Positions 1 through 4,972 of a stretch of DNA of 6,032 nucleotides are shown in pieces (the stretch's first letter is position 1; every line of letters begins with the position of its first letter). The stretch covers positions 1 through 6,032 of the forward strand of contig DATCJU010000154.1 in NCBI GenBank assembly GCA_036562635.1. Reading direction: 5' to 3'. The notes under the pieces were generated by a model. That model saw nothing but the letters and a program-made list of their open reading frames with translations. It did not search any database and was not told where the DNA came from. Source of the stretch: DATCJU01 sp036562635. GTDB lineage: Bacteria > Actinomycetota > Actinomycetes > Mycobacteriales > Pseudonocardiaceae. Both the position numbers and the translations under genes were made by a program.

Positions 1-153
1 CCGGAGCACGGTGCGTTGGCGCCGGTGATGATGCAGCAGAGTTGGAGTACGTCCAACGACTATCTGGCGGCGTTGGGGACCGATCGGGTGGTGGCGGACG
101 GGAAGGTGTGTCGCCCCAACGCCTGGCCCTACCCCACCGGAAAGTCGGGATGA
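1..153 (+). CDS. DUF3152 domain protein, C-terminal end only (cut by window edge)
   Basis: The window opens inside this gene; the last 50 codons are readable in frame 1 and end at TGA 151-153. The visible protein starts PEHGALAPVMMQQSW and ends RPNAWPYPTGKSG. It aligns with the C-terminus of the next gene: both share the EHGALAPVMMQQSWSTSND stretch, which includes a Met-turn-like VMMQQ, and the ADGKVCRPNAWP tail. The middle is six residues shorter than in the neighbour. Its catalytic HExxH region would lie just upstream of the window. I infer a full-length paralogue of the downstream DUF3152 gene, arranged head to tail with it, but a truncated copy cannot be excluded because only the end is seen. 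The family belongs to the actinobacterial DUF3152 proteins, whose function is not established. Confidence 0.85.
   Translation, partial: PEHGALAPVMMQQSWSTSNDYLAALGTDRVVADGKVCRPNAWPYPTGKSG
2..41 (+). repeat. Direct repeat block A, copy 1 (DUF3152 paralogues)
   Basis: These 40 bases are identical to 1186-1225, at an offset of 1184. They encode the EHGALAPVMMQQS segment. The identity includes synonymous positions and a TTG leucine codon, so it goes beyond protein-level conservation and points to recent duplication or gene conversion. Confidence 0.85.
97..138 (+). repeat. Direct repeat block B, copy 1 (DUF3152 paralogues)
   Basis: These 42 bases match 1299-1340 at 40 positions, at an offset of 1202. 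They encode the DGKVCRPNAWP tail. The offset differs from block A by 18 nt, so the two genes differ by an in-frame six-codon indel between the blocks. Confidence 0.85.
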
Positions 154-332
154 CGACGAAGTAACCCGACCCGAGGTTGCACGAGTGGCGAATCTCACAT
201 GATCGTGACTGTGGCAGTCTTGCCCTCGTGACCCGGACCCCGTATGGAACCCATGGGCCCGAACCTCGGCACACGAGTGCCCCGGCTCCGGAACCACCCG
301 GTGTGGAGGTGCCCGACGAGCAGCCCCCGAAG

Positions 333-1349
333 ATGGACACCCAGCGGAGAGCGGGCGCGGAACGTTATCGCCGAGGTGCCCGGCGTACCTCGGCCGAGCC
401 TCTCGTCGCCTCCTGGGACCCGGTGGGGGACGGTGCTCTCGAGGACGAGAAGGAGCAGGGGGACACCGAGGGAGACCCGCCGAGGCGCGGGGCGGGTGGT
501 CTGCTGTCCGCCCATCGCTGGCCGGTGTACCTGGTGCCGGTGCTGCTGGTGGTCACCGTGCTGGCCGTGCTGGACACCCGGGACGAGGCGTCCACCGGGC
601 AGCCGCGCCCGGACGCTCCGGTCCACGCCGGCGGCAGCGTGGTCGACGCCTCGGAGGGCACCGTGCTCCCGGAGAGCCCCGACGCGCAGTTCGACCCGGG
701 CGTGGTGTCCGCGGAGCTGCCGGGTGGGCGGGAGTACTCCCAGAAGGGTGACGGAACGTTCCGGGTGGTGCCAGGCGGTACGGAACAGGCCGGCGAGGGC
801 AAGCTCTACACCTACACGGTCGAGGTGGAGAACGGTATCGAGTGGGGCGGCAGCGACGAGGAGTTCCAGGAGAAGGTCGACGCCACCCTGAGTGATCCGC
901 GCAGCTGGATCGGGGACAAGAACAACCGGCGTGCGGTGCAGCGGATCGACGACCCGGACAAGGCCCACTTCCGGGTCCGGCTCACCTCTCCTGCCACGAC
1001 CGCCGAGATCTGCGGCAAGGACGTGAAGTACGAGTCCTCGTGCCGCTCGGGCCGGTTGGTGACGATCAACCTGGCCCGCTGGGTGCGGGGTGCCCGACCG
1101 TTCCAGGGCGATCTGGGGCTGTACCGGGAGTACCTGATCAACCACGAGGTCGGGCACTTCTTCGGCGGCTCGCACGTGCCGTGCACGGAGCACGGTGCGT
1201 TGGCGCCGGTGATGATGCAGCAGAGCTGGAGCACCTCCAACGACGATCTCGCGAAGATCATCGAGGGCACCATCCAGGGCGGCGCCAGGATTCCGGCCGA
1301 CGGGAAGGTGTGTCGGCCCAACGCCTGGCCCTTCCCCACCCAGGAGTGA
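333..1349 (+). CDS. DUF3152 family protein, membrane-anchored metzincin-like putative zinc protease
   Basis: From ATG 333 this encodes 338 residues. The order is a charged cytoplasmic N-terminus with a TSAEPLVASWDP motif, one transmembrane segment at about 61-80 (WPVYLVPVLLVVTVLAVLD), a low-complexity linker, then an extracytoplasmic DUF3152 domain. The domain carries HEVGHFFGGSH (H271, E272, H275, H281), an exact HExxHxxGxxH zinc site. It is followed by C284 and a VMMQQ Met-turn-like segment (about 293-297), as in metzincins. Four cysteines lie outside the membrane and could form two disulfides. The substrate is unknown; protease activity is inferred from the motif only. The frame is open back to TTG 177, with other starts at GTG 228, 303 and 309. 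None has a good Shine-Dalgarno. ATG 333 was chosen because codon use is cleanly coding from about 303 and the family-like sequence begins there, but the start is uncertain. The gene is followed by moeZ on the same strand, 125 nt away. Confidence 0.8.
   Translation: MDTQRRAGAERYRRGARRTSAEPLVASWDPVGDGALEDEKEQGDTEGDPPRRGAGGLLSAHRWPVYLVPVLLVVTVLAVLDTRDEASTGQPRPDAPVHAGGSVVDASEGTVLPESPDAQFDPGVVSAELPGGREYSQKGDGTFRVVPGGTEQAGEGKLYTYTVEVENGIEWGGSDEEFQEKVDATLSDPRSWIGDKNNRRAVQRIDDPDKAHFRVRLTSPATTAEICGKDVKYESSCRSGRLVTINLARWVRGARPFQGDLGLYREYLINHEVGHFFGGSHVPCTEHGALAPVMMQQSWSTSNDDLAKIIEGTIQGGARIPADGKVCRPNAWPFPTQE
1186..1225 (+). repeat. Direct repeat block A, copy 2 (DUF3152 paralogues)
   Basis: Perfect 40-base match to 2-41, in the same reading frame of the paralogue. 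It covers the region just after the zinc-binding motif, including the Met-turn-like residues. Confidence 0.85.
1299..1340 (+). repeat. Direct repeat block B, copy 2 (DUF3152 paralogues)
   Basis: Matches 97-138 at 40 of 42 bases. One of the two differences changes Tyr to Phe near the C-terminus and the other is synonymous. Confidence 0.85.
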
Positions 1350-1394
1350 CCGTCCTCGCTGCGCGACCTGCGTCGTTTCACATCGTGGAACGCG

Positions 1395-1420
1395 GGAAGG
1401 CTGGGTGGTGCGTGCGCGTT
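1395..1420 (+). promoter_or_regulatory. Candidate SigR/SigH-type promoter of moeZ
   Basis: GGAAG at 1395-1399, preceded by another G, is separated by exactly 18 nt from GTTG at 1418-1421. The SigR/SigH class consensus is GGAAT-N18/19-GTT, so only the last base of the -35 element deviates. Transcription would start near 1427, giving a leader of about 48 nt before the moeZ ATG. I recall moeZ/moeB being listed in SigR or SigH regulons of Streptomyces and Mycobacterium, which would agree. A second GGAAC at 1387-1391 has the wrong spacing to GTT. Confidence 0.5.
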
Positions 1421-1428
1421 GTGCTCCC

Positions 1429-1448
1429 CGGGAGACTCGGATCTCCCG
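1429..1448 (+). other. Hairpin in the moeZ leader
   Basis: CGGGAGA (1429-1435) and TCTCCCG (1442-1448) form a perfect 7-bp stem with a 6-nt loop. If transcription starts near 1427, the hairpin sits at the very 5' end of the moeZ mRNA, where it could protect the transcript. It could instead be a weak terminator for the DUF3152 gene, although it lies 80 nt after that stop and has no T-run. Confidence 0.4.
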
Positions 1449-1460
1449 TCGTCACCGGAC

Positions 1461-1469
1461 GAGGAGGAG
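1461..1469 (+). promoter_or_regulatory. Shine-Dalgarno of moeZ
   Basis: GAGGAGGAG contains GGAGG at 1463-1467, 7 nt before ATG 1475. This strong site decides the start over in-frame upstream GTG codons such as the one at 1412. Confidence 0.8.
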
Positions 1470-1474
1470 CGCAC

Positions 1475-2635
1475 ATGCCGCTGCCGCCGCTCGTTGAGCC
1501 AGCCGCGGAGCTGACCAAGGAGGAGATCGCCCGATACAGTCGTCACCTGATCATCCCCGACGTCGGGGTTGAGGGGCAGAAGCGGCTGAAGAACGCCAAG
1601 GTGCTCGTGATGGGTGCCGGTGGCCTGGGCAGCCCTGCTCTGCTCTACCTGGCCGCCGCCGGAGTGGGCACCATCGGCATCGTCGACTTCGACGTCGTCG
1701 ACGAGTCCAACCTGCAGCGGCAGGTCATCCACTTCCAGTCGGACGTCGGCCGTCCCAAGATCGAGTCCGCCCGGGACAAGATCAAGGAGATCAACCCGTT
1801 CGTCACGGTCAACCTGCACCAGGTGCGGCTCGACTCGTCGAACGCGCTGGAGATCTTCCGGGACTACGACCTGGTCCTGGACGGCACCGACAACTTCGCC
1901 ACCCGCTACCTGGTCAACGACGCCTGCGTGCTGTTGGGCAAGCCGTACGTGTGGGGCTCGATCTTCCGGTTCGAGGGCCAGGTCAGCGTGTTCTGGGACA
2001 AGTACGGGCCGCAGTACCGCGACCTGTACCCCGAGCCGCCGCCGCCCGGCATGGTGCCCTCCTGCGCCGAGGGCGGTGTCCTCGGCGTCCTGTGCGCCTC
2101 GATCGGCTCGATCATGGTCACCGAGGCGATCAAGCTCATCACCGGCATCGGGGAGCCGCTGCTGGGGCGGCTCATGGTCTACGACGCTCTGGAGATGAGC
2201 TACCGGACCGTCCGCATCCGCAAGGACCCGAACGCCGAGCCGGTCACCGAGCTGATCGACTACGAGGCGTTCTGCGGCACGGTGTCCGACGAGGCGCAGA
2301 AGGCCGCGGCACACAGCACCATCACGCCACGGGAGCTGAAGCAGAAGTTCGACCGCGGCGACAACTTCGTGCTGGTGGACGTGCGCGAGCCGCACGAGTA
2401 CGACATCGTCCGCATCCCCGGCTCGGTGCTGATCCCCAAGGACCGCATCCTGTCCGGTGAGGCGCTGTCCGAGCTGCCGCAGGACAAGCAGATCGTGCTG
2501 CACTGCAAGTCCGGTGCCCGGTCCGCCGAGTGCCTGGCCGCCCTGCACCGGGCCGGCTTCTCCGACGCGGTGCACCTCGGTGGTGGGGTGCTCGCCTGGG
2601 CGCAGCAGATCGACCCCAGCCTGCCGACCTACTGA
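1475..2635 (+). CDS. moeZ: MoeZ: adenylyltransferase/sulfurtransferase (ThiF/MoeB-type E1 plus rhodanese)
   Basis: 386 residues, close to the usual ~390 of actinobacterial MoeZ/MoeBR. The N-terminal E1-like domain starts with the conserved RYSRHLIIPDVG. It then has the ATP-binding GAGGLGS loop at 47-53, DFDVVDESNLQRQ at about 74-86, the DGTDNFATR motif and C197 in PSCAEGGVLG. The C-terminal rhodanese domain (about 290-386) has DVREPHEYD and the active loop HCKSGARS with persulfide cysteine C344. The paired CxxC zinc motifs of classical MoeB are absent, as expected for MoeZ-type proteins. By family knowledge it adenylates the C-terminal Gly-Gly of sulfur-carrier proteins (MoaD, ThiS and CysO types) and loads sulfur from its rhodanese domain, in the cytoplasm. 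It feeds molybdopterin, thiamine, cysteine or thio-natural-product pathways; no carrier gene lies in this window. The start is set by a strong Shine-Dalgarno, a SigR-like promoter lies upstream, and a strong hairpin follows 20 nt after the stop. Confidence 0.95.
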   Translation: MPLPPLVEPAAELTKEEIARYSRHLIIPDVGVEGQKRLKNAKVLVMGAGGLGSPALLYLAAAGVGTIGIVDFDVVDESNLQRQVIHFQSDVGRPKIESARDKIKEINPFVTVNLHQVRLDSSNALEIFRDYDLVLDGTDNFATRYLVNDACVLLGKPYVWGSIFRFEGQVSVFWDKYGPQYRDLYPEPPPPGMVPSCAEGGVLGVLCASIGSIMVTEAIKLITGIGEPLLGRLMVYDALEMSYRTVRIRKDPNAEPVTELIDYEAFCGTVSDEAQKAAAHSTITPRELKQKFDRGDNFVLVDVREPHEYDIVRIPGSVLIPKDRILSGEALSELPQDKQIVLHCKSGARSAECLAALHRAGFSDAVHLGGGVLAWAQQIDPSLPTY

Positions 2636-2655
2636 GCGAAGACCCGGGTGGGGGA

Positions 2656-2698
2656 GACGCGGGCGGGTGCGACCGGATCCGGTGCACCCGCCCGCGTC
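2656..2698 (+). terminator. Strong intrinsic terminator hairpin after moeZ
   Basis: A perfect 15-bp inverted repeat, GACGCGGGCGGGTGC at 2656-2670 and its complement at 2684-2698, begins 20 nt past the moeZ stop. The 13-nt loop region holds a nested palindrome ACCGGATCCGGT, which extends the helix past one bulged G. No T-run follows, which is common for actinobacterial terminators. It isolates moeZ from the next gene, which therefore needs its own promoter. Confidence 0.85.
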
Positions 2699-2751
2699 GT
2701 AGTACACCGCCACCTGGGGGAGAAATCCCGCATTTCACACGGTTGACGGGG

Positions 2752-2757
2752 TACGGT
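2752..2757 (+). promoter_or_regulatory. Candidate -10 element for leaderless TIGR02569 transcript
   Basis: TACGGT fits the TANNNT -10 pattern and ends 8 nt before the GTG start at 2766. A transcript would therefore begin at or next to the start codon. No Shine-Dalgarno precedes the GTG, which supports a leaderless mRNA. No good -35 is seen at 16-18 nt spacing; the nearby TTGACG (2743-2748) is too close to be its partner. Confidence 0.35.
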
Positions 2758-2765
2758 CCGAACCT

Positions 2766-3563
2766 GTGAGCGCAACTCCGGAACCGCCCCCGCCGCACGT
2801 GTGCGCAGCGTTCGGTGCGCGCGGCGCGCAGCCCGAGCTCCTCGGCGCCGGCGCGGCGTGGCTGTGTGGCGATGTCGTGCTCAGACCCGCACCGAATCCC
2901 GCGGAAGCGTCCTGGGTGGCCCAGACCCTGGACACGTTGACCGTGCCGAACCTGCGCGTGGCCCGTCCCCTGCGTTCCACCGACGGGCGTTGGGTGGTGG
3001 CCGGTTGGTCGGCGACGCGTTACCTGGCCGGGGAACCCGAGCCCCGGCACGACGAGGTCATCGCCCTGTCGTTGCGGCTGCACGAGGCCACGGCGGGTCT
3101 GCCTCGTCCCCGGTTCATCGACGCCCGCCTCGACGTGTACTCCCTCGCGGAGCGGTTGGCCTGGAACGAGGACGAGCTGCCCCTGAACGAGTCCCGTGGC
3201 GGTCGGTTGTTCGAACTGGTGGCCGGTCTGCGCCGCCCGGTGGACCTGCGACCGCAGGTGGTGCACGGGGACCTGTTCGGCAATGTGCTGTTCTCCGGGG
3301 CCGAACCGCCGGCGATCGTTGACTTCAGCGTGTCCTGGCGGCCGGCGGAGTGGAGCGCAGCCGTGGTCGCGGTGGACGCCCTGGCCTGGGGTGGGGCGGA
3401 CACCGGGCTGGTGCAGCGGTGGGCCCATCTCTCCGAGTGGCCGCAGCTGTTGCTCCGGGCCCTGATGTTCCGCCTCGCGCTCAACGCCATCCACCCCCGG
3501 GCCACCACCGAGTCGCTGGCCGGGTTGGAACACGCCTACAAGGTCGTGGTGGACCTGCTCTGA
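2766..3563 (+). CDS. TIGR02569-like actinobacterial protein, aminoglycoside phosphotransferase (APH)/kinase fold
   Basis: 265 residues from a GTG start. The sequence has a kinase/APH-like plan. There is an N-terminal strand region with LLGAGAAWLCGDVVLRP (25-41), and a catalytic-loop-like HGDLFGN with H167, D169 and N173. A metal-binding-like IVDFS with D186 follows, then SWRPAEWSAAVV and a helical C-terminus. Two features are odd. The residue where a beta3 lysine is expected appears to be R40, and the only lysine in the protein is near the C-terminus. The loop is also one residue shorter than the common APH HGDxxxxxN. It may therefore be a non-canonical or inactive kinase; the substrate is unknown. 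The position next to moeZ matches, from memory, Rv3205c beside Rv3206c, which supports assignment to TIGR02569. It is separated from moeZ by a strong terminator and probably has a leaderless promoter of its own. Confidence 0.8.
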   Translation: MSATPEPPPPHVCAAFGARGAQPELLGAGAAWLCGDVVLRPAPNPAEASWVAQTLDTLTVPNLRVARPLRSTDGRWVVAGWSATRYLAGEPEPRHDEVIALSLRLHEATAGLPRPRFIDARLDVYSLAERLAWNEDELPLNESRGGRLFELVAGLRRPVDLRPQVVHGDLFGNVLFSGAEPPAIVDFSVSWRPAEWSAAVVAVDALAWGGADTGLVQRWAHLSEWPQLLLRALMFRLALNAIHPRATTESLAGLEHAYKVVVDLL

Positions 3564-3590
3564 CGGCGCGTCGGCGTCGGCGCCCGTTCC

Positions 3591-3614
3591 GGGTGGCGTG
3601 TCCTCGTGTCACCC
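3591..3614 (+). terminator. Candidate terminator after the TIGR02569 gene
   Basis: GGGTGGCGTG (3591-3600) can pair with CGTGTCACCC (3605-3614) around a TCCT loop, giving 10 pairs of which three are G-U. It starts 27 nt after the stop. The wobble pairs form only in plus-strand RNA, so it would serve this gene and not the convergent one. Confidence 0.4.
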
Positions 3615-3626
3615 GTGGGGTCCGTT

Positions 3627-3647
3627 CGGGCTGAAACGCTCAGCCCG
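3627..3647. terminator. Candidate bidirectional terminator between convergent genes
   Basis: CGGGCTGA (3627-3634) and TCAGCCCG (3640-3647) form a perfect 8-bp stem with a 5-nt loop. The stem includes the stop codon of the minus-strand membrane gene and lies 63 nt past the plus-strand stop. Because it has only Watson-Crick pairs it forms in RNA from either strand. Overlap with a stop codon makes a role for the minus gene less certain, and no T-run is present. Confidence 0.4.
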
Positions 3648-4614
3648 GCAGGTGCAGCAGGGCCCGGAGGACGTCGCTCTCCCAAGGCGCTCGCCGGTGT
3701 GGAACCGGGGGCAACAGTTCCAACAGTTCCTCGGTCGTGGCCGGTCGGGCCGAGCGTGCCACGGTGCGCAGCAGCCGGCGGTCGACCGCGGTCCCGCCGC
3801 TGACCCGTACCTCCACCCCGTCCCGGCGCGCCAGGTACTCGTGTCGGTCGTCGGTTCGCCGGTACCACAGCCCGTCGTCCTCCTCCACCGTGCACGAGGT
3901 GTGCTCCGGCGACCCGTCCGCGGCGCAGCAGCCGGTCTCCTGCCCGGTGTCGCTCCCGGTGGGGGCCAGTGGCGCGGTGCGCACCCGGATCTCGGCCAGG
4001 GCCTCGGCGCCGCTCAGCGGCGTGGCCGGCGGGGCGAAGTACTGGGTGAAGGAACTCTCGTCACCGGAGGTGCTCACCCGGCGGTAGCCGGGCACCTCGA
4101 CCGTGAGCACCAGGCTCCGGTCGGTGCCGGAGGCGGCCAGTCGCGCGGTCGCCTCGTCCTCCAGCACCTGTACCTGTGCCGTCCGTACCCCCGTCAGGGC
4201 CAGGGACAGCGTGATCGACAGCGCCACCGCCGCCACGTGCCAGATGCGCAGCAGTGTGCCCGCGGCCAGGACGAAGGGCACTCCGTTGAGCGGCAACCAC
4301 AGCGCCACGTGCTCGCCCAGCCCCAGCCGTGCCACCCGGTCCAGGGCGGCCGCGAACGTCCATCCCGCGGTCCCGGCCGCCGCCACCCCCAGGGCCCACA
4401 GCAGGCGTGGGGTGCGGTCCTCCGTGAAGGAGAAGGGGCTGGGGAAGAGGGTGCCCACCACGTGGTTCCCGACGGTCGCCAGCCCCAGGGTGCACAGCAG
4501 TCCCAGCAGGGTGGCCGCGGTGTCTGACAGCGGGGCCACGGTCCGGACTCCGACCCCCGACGTCGCGGCGACCACGCCGACCAACCAGACCCCCAGAAGC
4601 TGGCGGGTGGTCAC
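3640..4614 (-). CDS. Hypothetical polytopic membrane protein with C-terminal soluble domain
   Basis: 324 residues from GTG at 4614. I do not recognise the family. The first ~145 residues hold four to five hydrophobic segments, at about 5-26, 33-55, 70-91, 103-121 and 123-143. Between the second and third is a charged-aromatic turn, SPFSFTEDRTPR. The remaining ~180 residues are soluble, probably strand-rich, with VEVPGYRRVS at 172-181, a C229-C230 pair plus C241, and an LLELLPPVPH stretch near the end. Whether this domain is inside or outside depends on the helix count, which I cannot settle. The start was chosen because GAGGA lies 7 nt upstream (4626-4622); the frame is open to ATG 4752, but codon quality and RBS are poorer there. 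The gene is convergent with the TIGR02569 gene and divergent from the thioredoxin. A candidate ECF sigma promoter precedes it, which could suggest an envelope or stress role (inference). Confidence 0.75.
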   Translation of the reverse strand: MTTRQLLGVWLVGVVAATSGVGVRTVAPLSDTAATLLGLLCTLGLATVGNHVVGTLFPSPFSFTEDRTPRLLWALGVAAAGTAGWTFAAALDRVARLGLGEHVALWLPLNGVPFVLAAGTLLRIWHVAAVALSITLSLALTGVRTAQVQVLEDEATARLAASGTDRSLVLTVEVPGYRRVSTSGDESSFTQYFAPPATPLSGAEALAEIRVRTAPLAPTGSDTGQETGCCAADGSPEHTSCTVEEDDGLWYRRTDDRHEYLARRDGVEVRVSGGTAVDRRLLRTVARSARPATTEELLELLPPVPHRRAPWESDVLRALLHLPG

Positions 4615-4651
4615 CGCGACGTCCTCGTGCGATCCCCTGATCCCCACGCGG

Positions 4652-4680
4652 GACGTACCGACTCCCACGCGCGTTTTCCC
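4652..4680 (-). promoter_or_regulatory. Candidate ECF sigma promoter of the membrane protein gene
   Basis: On the minus strand GGGAAAAC (4680-4673) is followed after 17 nt by CGTC (4655-4652). An AAC-type -35 with a CGTC -10 at 16-17 nt spacing is a common ECF sigma pattern. Transcription would start near 4645, leaving a ~30-nt leader that contains the Shine-Dalgarno GAGGA at 4626-4622. The sigma group cannot be named from sequence alone. Confidence 0.35.
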
Positions 4681-4756
4681 CTCTCTCCGACGCGCGGTCC
4701 CCAGGTCGCGTCGCCGGGGACAAGGGTGGCCCGTGGCGGGGGTGACGCACATGAGG

Positions 4757-4781
4757 GGAACTACTCATTTCCACCGGGGTT
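4757..4781 (+). promoter_or_regulatory. Possible distal ECF/SigR-like promoter upstream of thioredoxin
   Basis: GGAAC (4757-4761) and GTT (4779-4781) are 17 nt apart, one less than the best SigR spacing. A start near 4788 would give the thioredoxin mRNA a leader of about 185 nt. It overlaps the ATGAG/CTCAT inverted repeat at 4751-4768. This is weaker than the proximal site and could be a chance match. Confidence 0.25.
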
Positions 4782-4936
4782 TCTCCCGGCCCTCCCGAGG
4801 GGCGCGACCGGGGGCCGGCTGCGAACACCGGGGTGCTGTCCGCGCGGCGGGCGTGCCCGGTGGTTCGTCGACCGGGGACGGGCCCGGCCGTGGTGATCGG
4901 GCTGCACGGTGGATGTCCTGCGGATGTCCGCTCGGG

Positions 4937-4963
4937 GGGAATGCCCGGGATACCTCGGCTGTT
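4937..4963 (+). promoter_or_regulatory. SigR/SigH-type thiol-stress promoter of thioredoxin gene
   Basis: GGGAAT at 4937-4942 is followed, after exactly 18 nt, by GTTG starting at 4961. This is a full match to the SigR/SigH consensus GGAAT-N18/19-GTT. The expected start point, 7-10 nt after GTT, falls at about 4970-4973, on or beside the ATG at 4973. The mRNA is therefore likely leaderless or nearly so, which explains the missing Shine-Dalgarno. Thioredoxin genes are classical targets of this sigma class. Confidence 0.7.
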
Positions 4964-4972
4964 GGCCACGTC

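Larger units (their letters stand above)
4615..4972. other. Gene-free divergent regulatory region
   Basis: This 358-nt region lies between the start codons of the minus-strand membrane gene and the plus-strand thioredoxin. Open frames cross it but show no coding-like codon use, Shine-Dalgarno or recognisable protein. It holds three ECF-like promoter candidates, described separately, and a short inverted repeat ATGAG-N8-CTCAT at 4751-4768. Apart from scattered GC-rich stems (for example CCCGGT/ACCGGG at 4856-4876) I see nothing else. Confidence 0.6.

Noticed and set aside
177..203. TTGCAC (177-182) and CATGAT (198-203) as a sigma70 promoter for the DUF3152 gene
   Set aside because: The -35 matches at only three positions and the spacer is 15 nt, too short and weak to list as a feature.
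177..332. TTG 177, GTG 228 or GTG 303 as the start of the second DUF3152 gene
   Set aside because: None has a usable Shine-Dalgarno, and third-base composition before about 303 is poor for coding. They remain possible; GTG 303 is the most plausible alternative.
812..2713. A 633-codon open frame on the minus strand
   Set aside because: It lies antisense to the DUF3152 gene and moeZ, both clearly coding by motif. Long antisense frames are expected in GC-rich DNA, and the translation shows no recognisable domain.
2743..2757. TTGACG followed by TACGGT as a -35/-10 pair
   Set aside because: Only 3 nt separate them; a working pair needs about 16-18 nt.
3598..4527. A 309-codon plus-strand frame opposite the membrane protein gene
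   Set aside because: The translation is Gly/Gln/Arg-rich and low complexity, while the minus-strand frame shows clear hydrophobic segments and a proper Shine-Dalgarno.
4856..4876. CCCGGT/ACCGGG hairpin with a 9-nt loop
   Set aside because: A 6-bp GC stem is expected by chance in DNA of this composition, and its position, about 100 nt before thioredoxin, gives it no obvious role.
4103..4972. In-frame upstream extension of thioredoxin by 290 codons (possible fusion protein)
   Set aside because: The extension crosses the divergent promoters and overlaps the membrane gene antisense, with no domain. The SigR promoter sits directly before ATG 4973.
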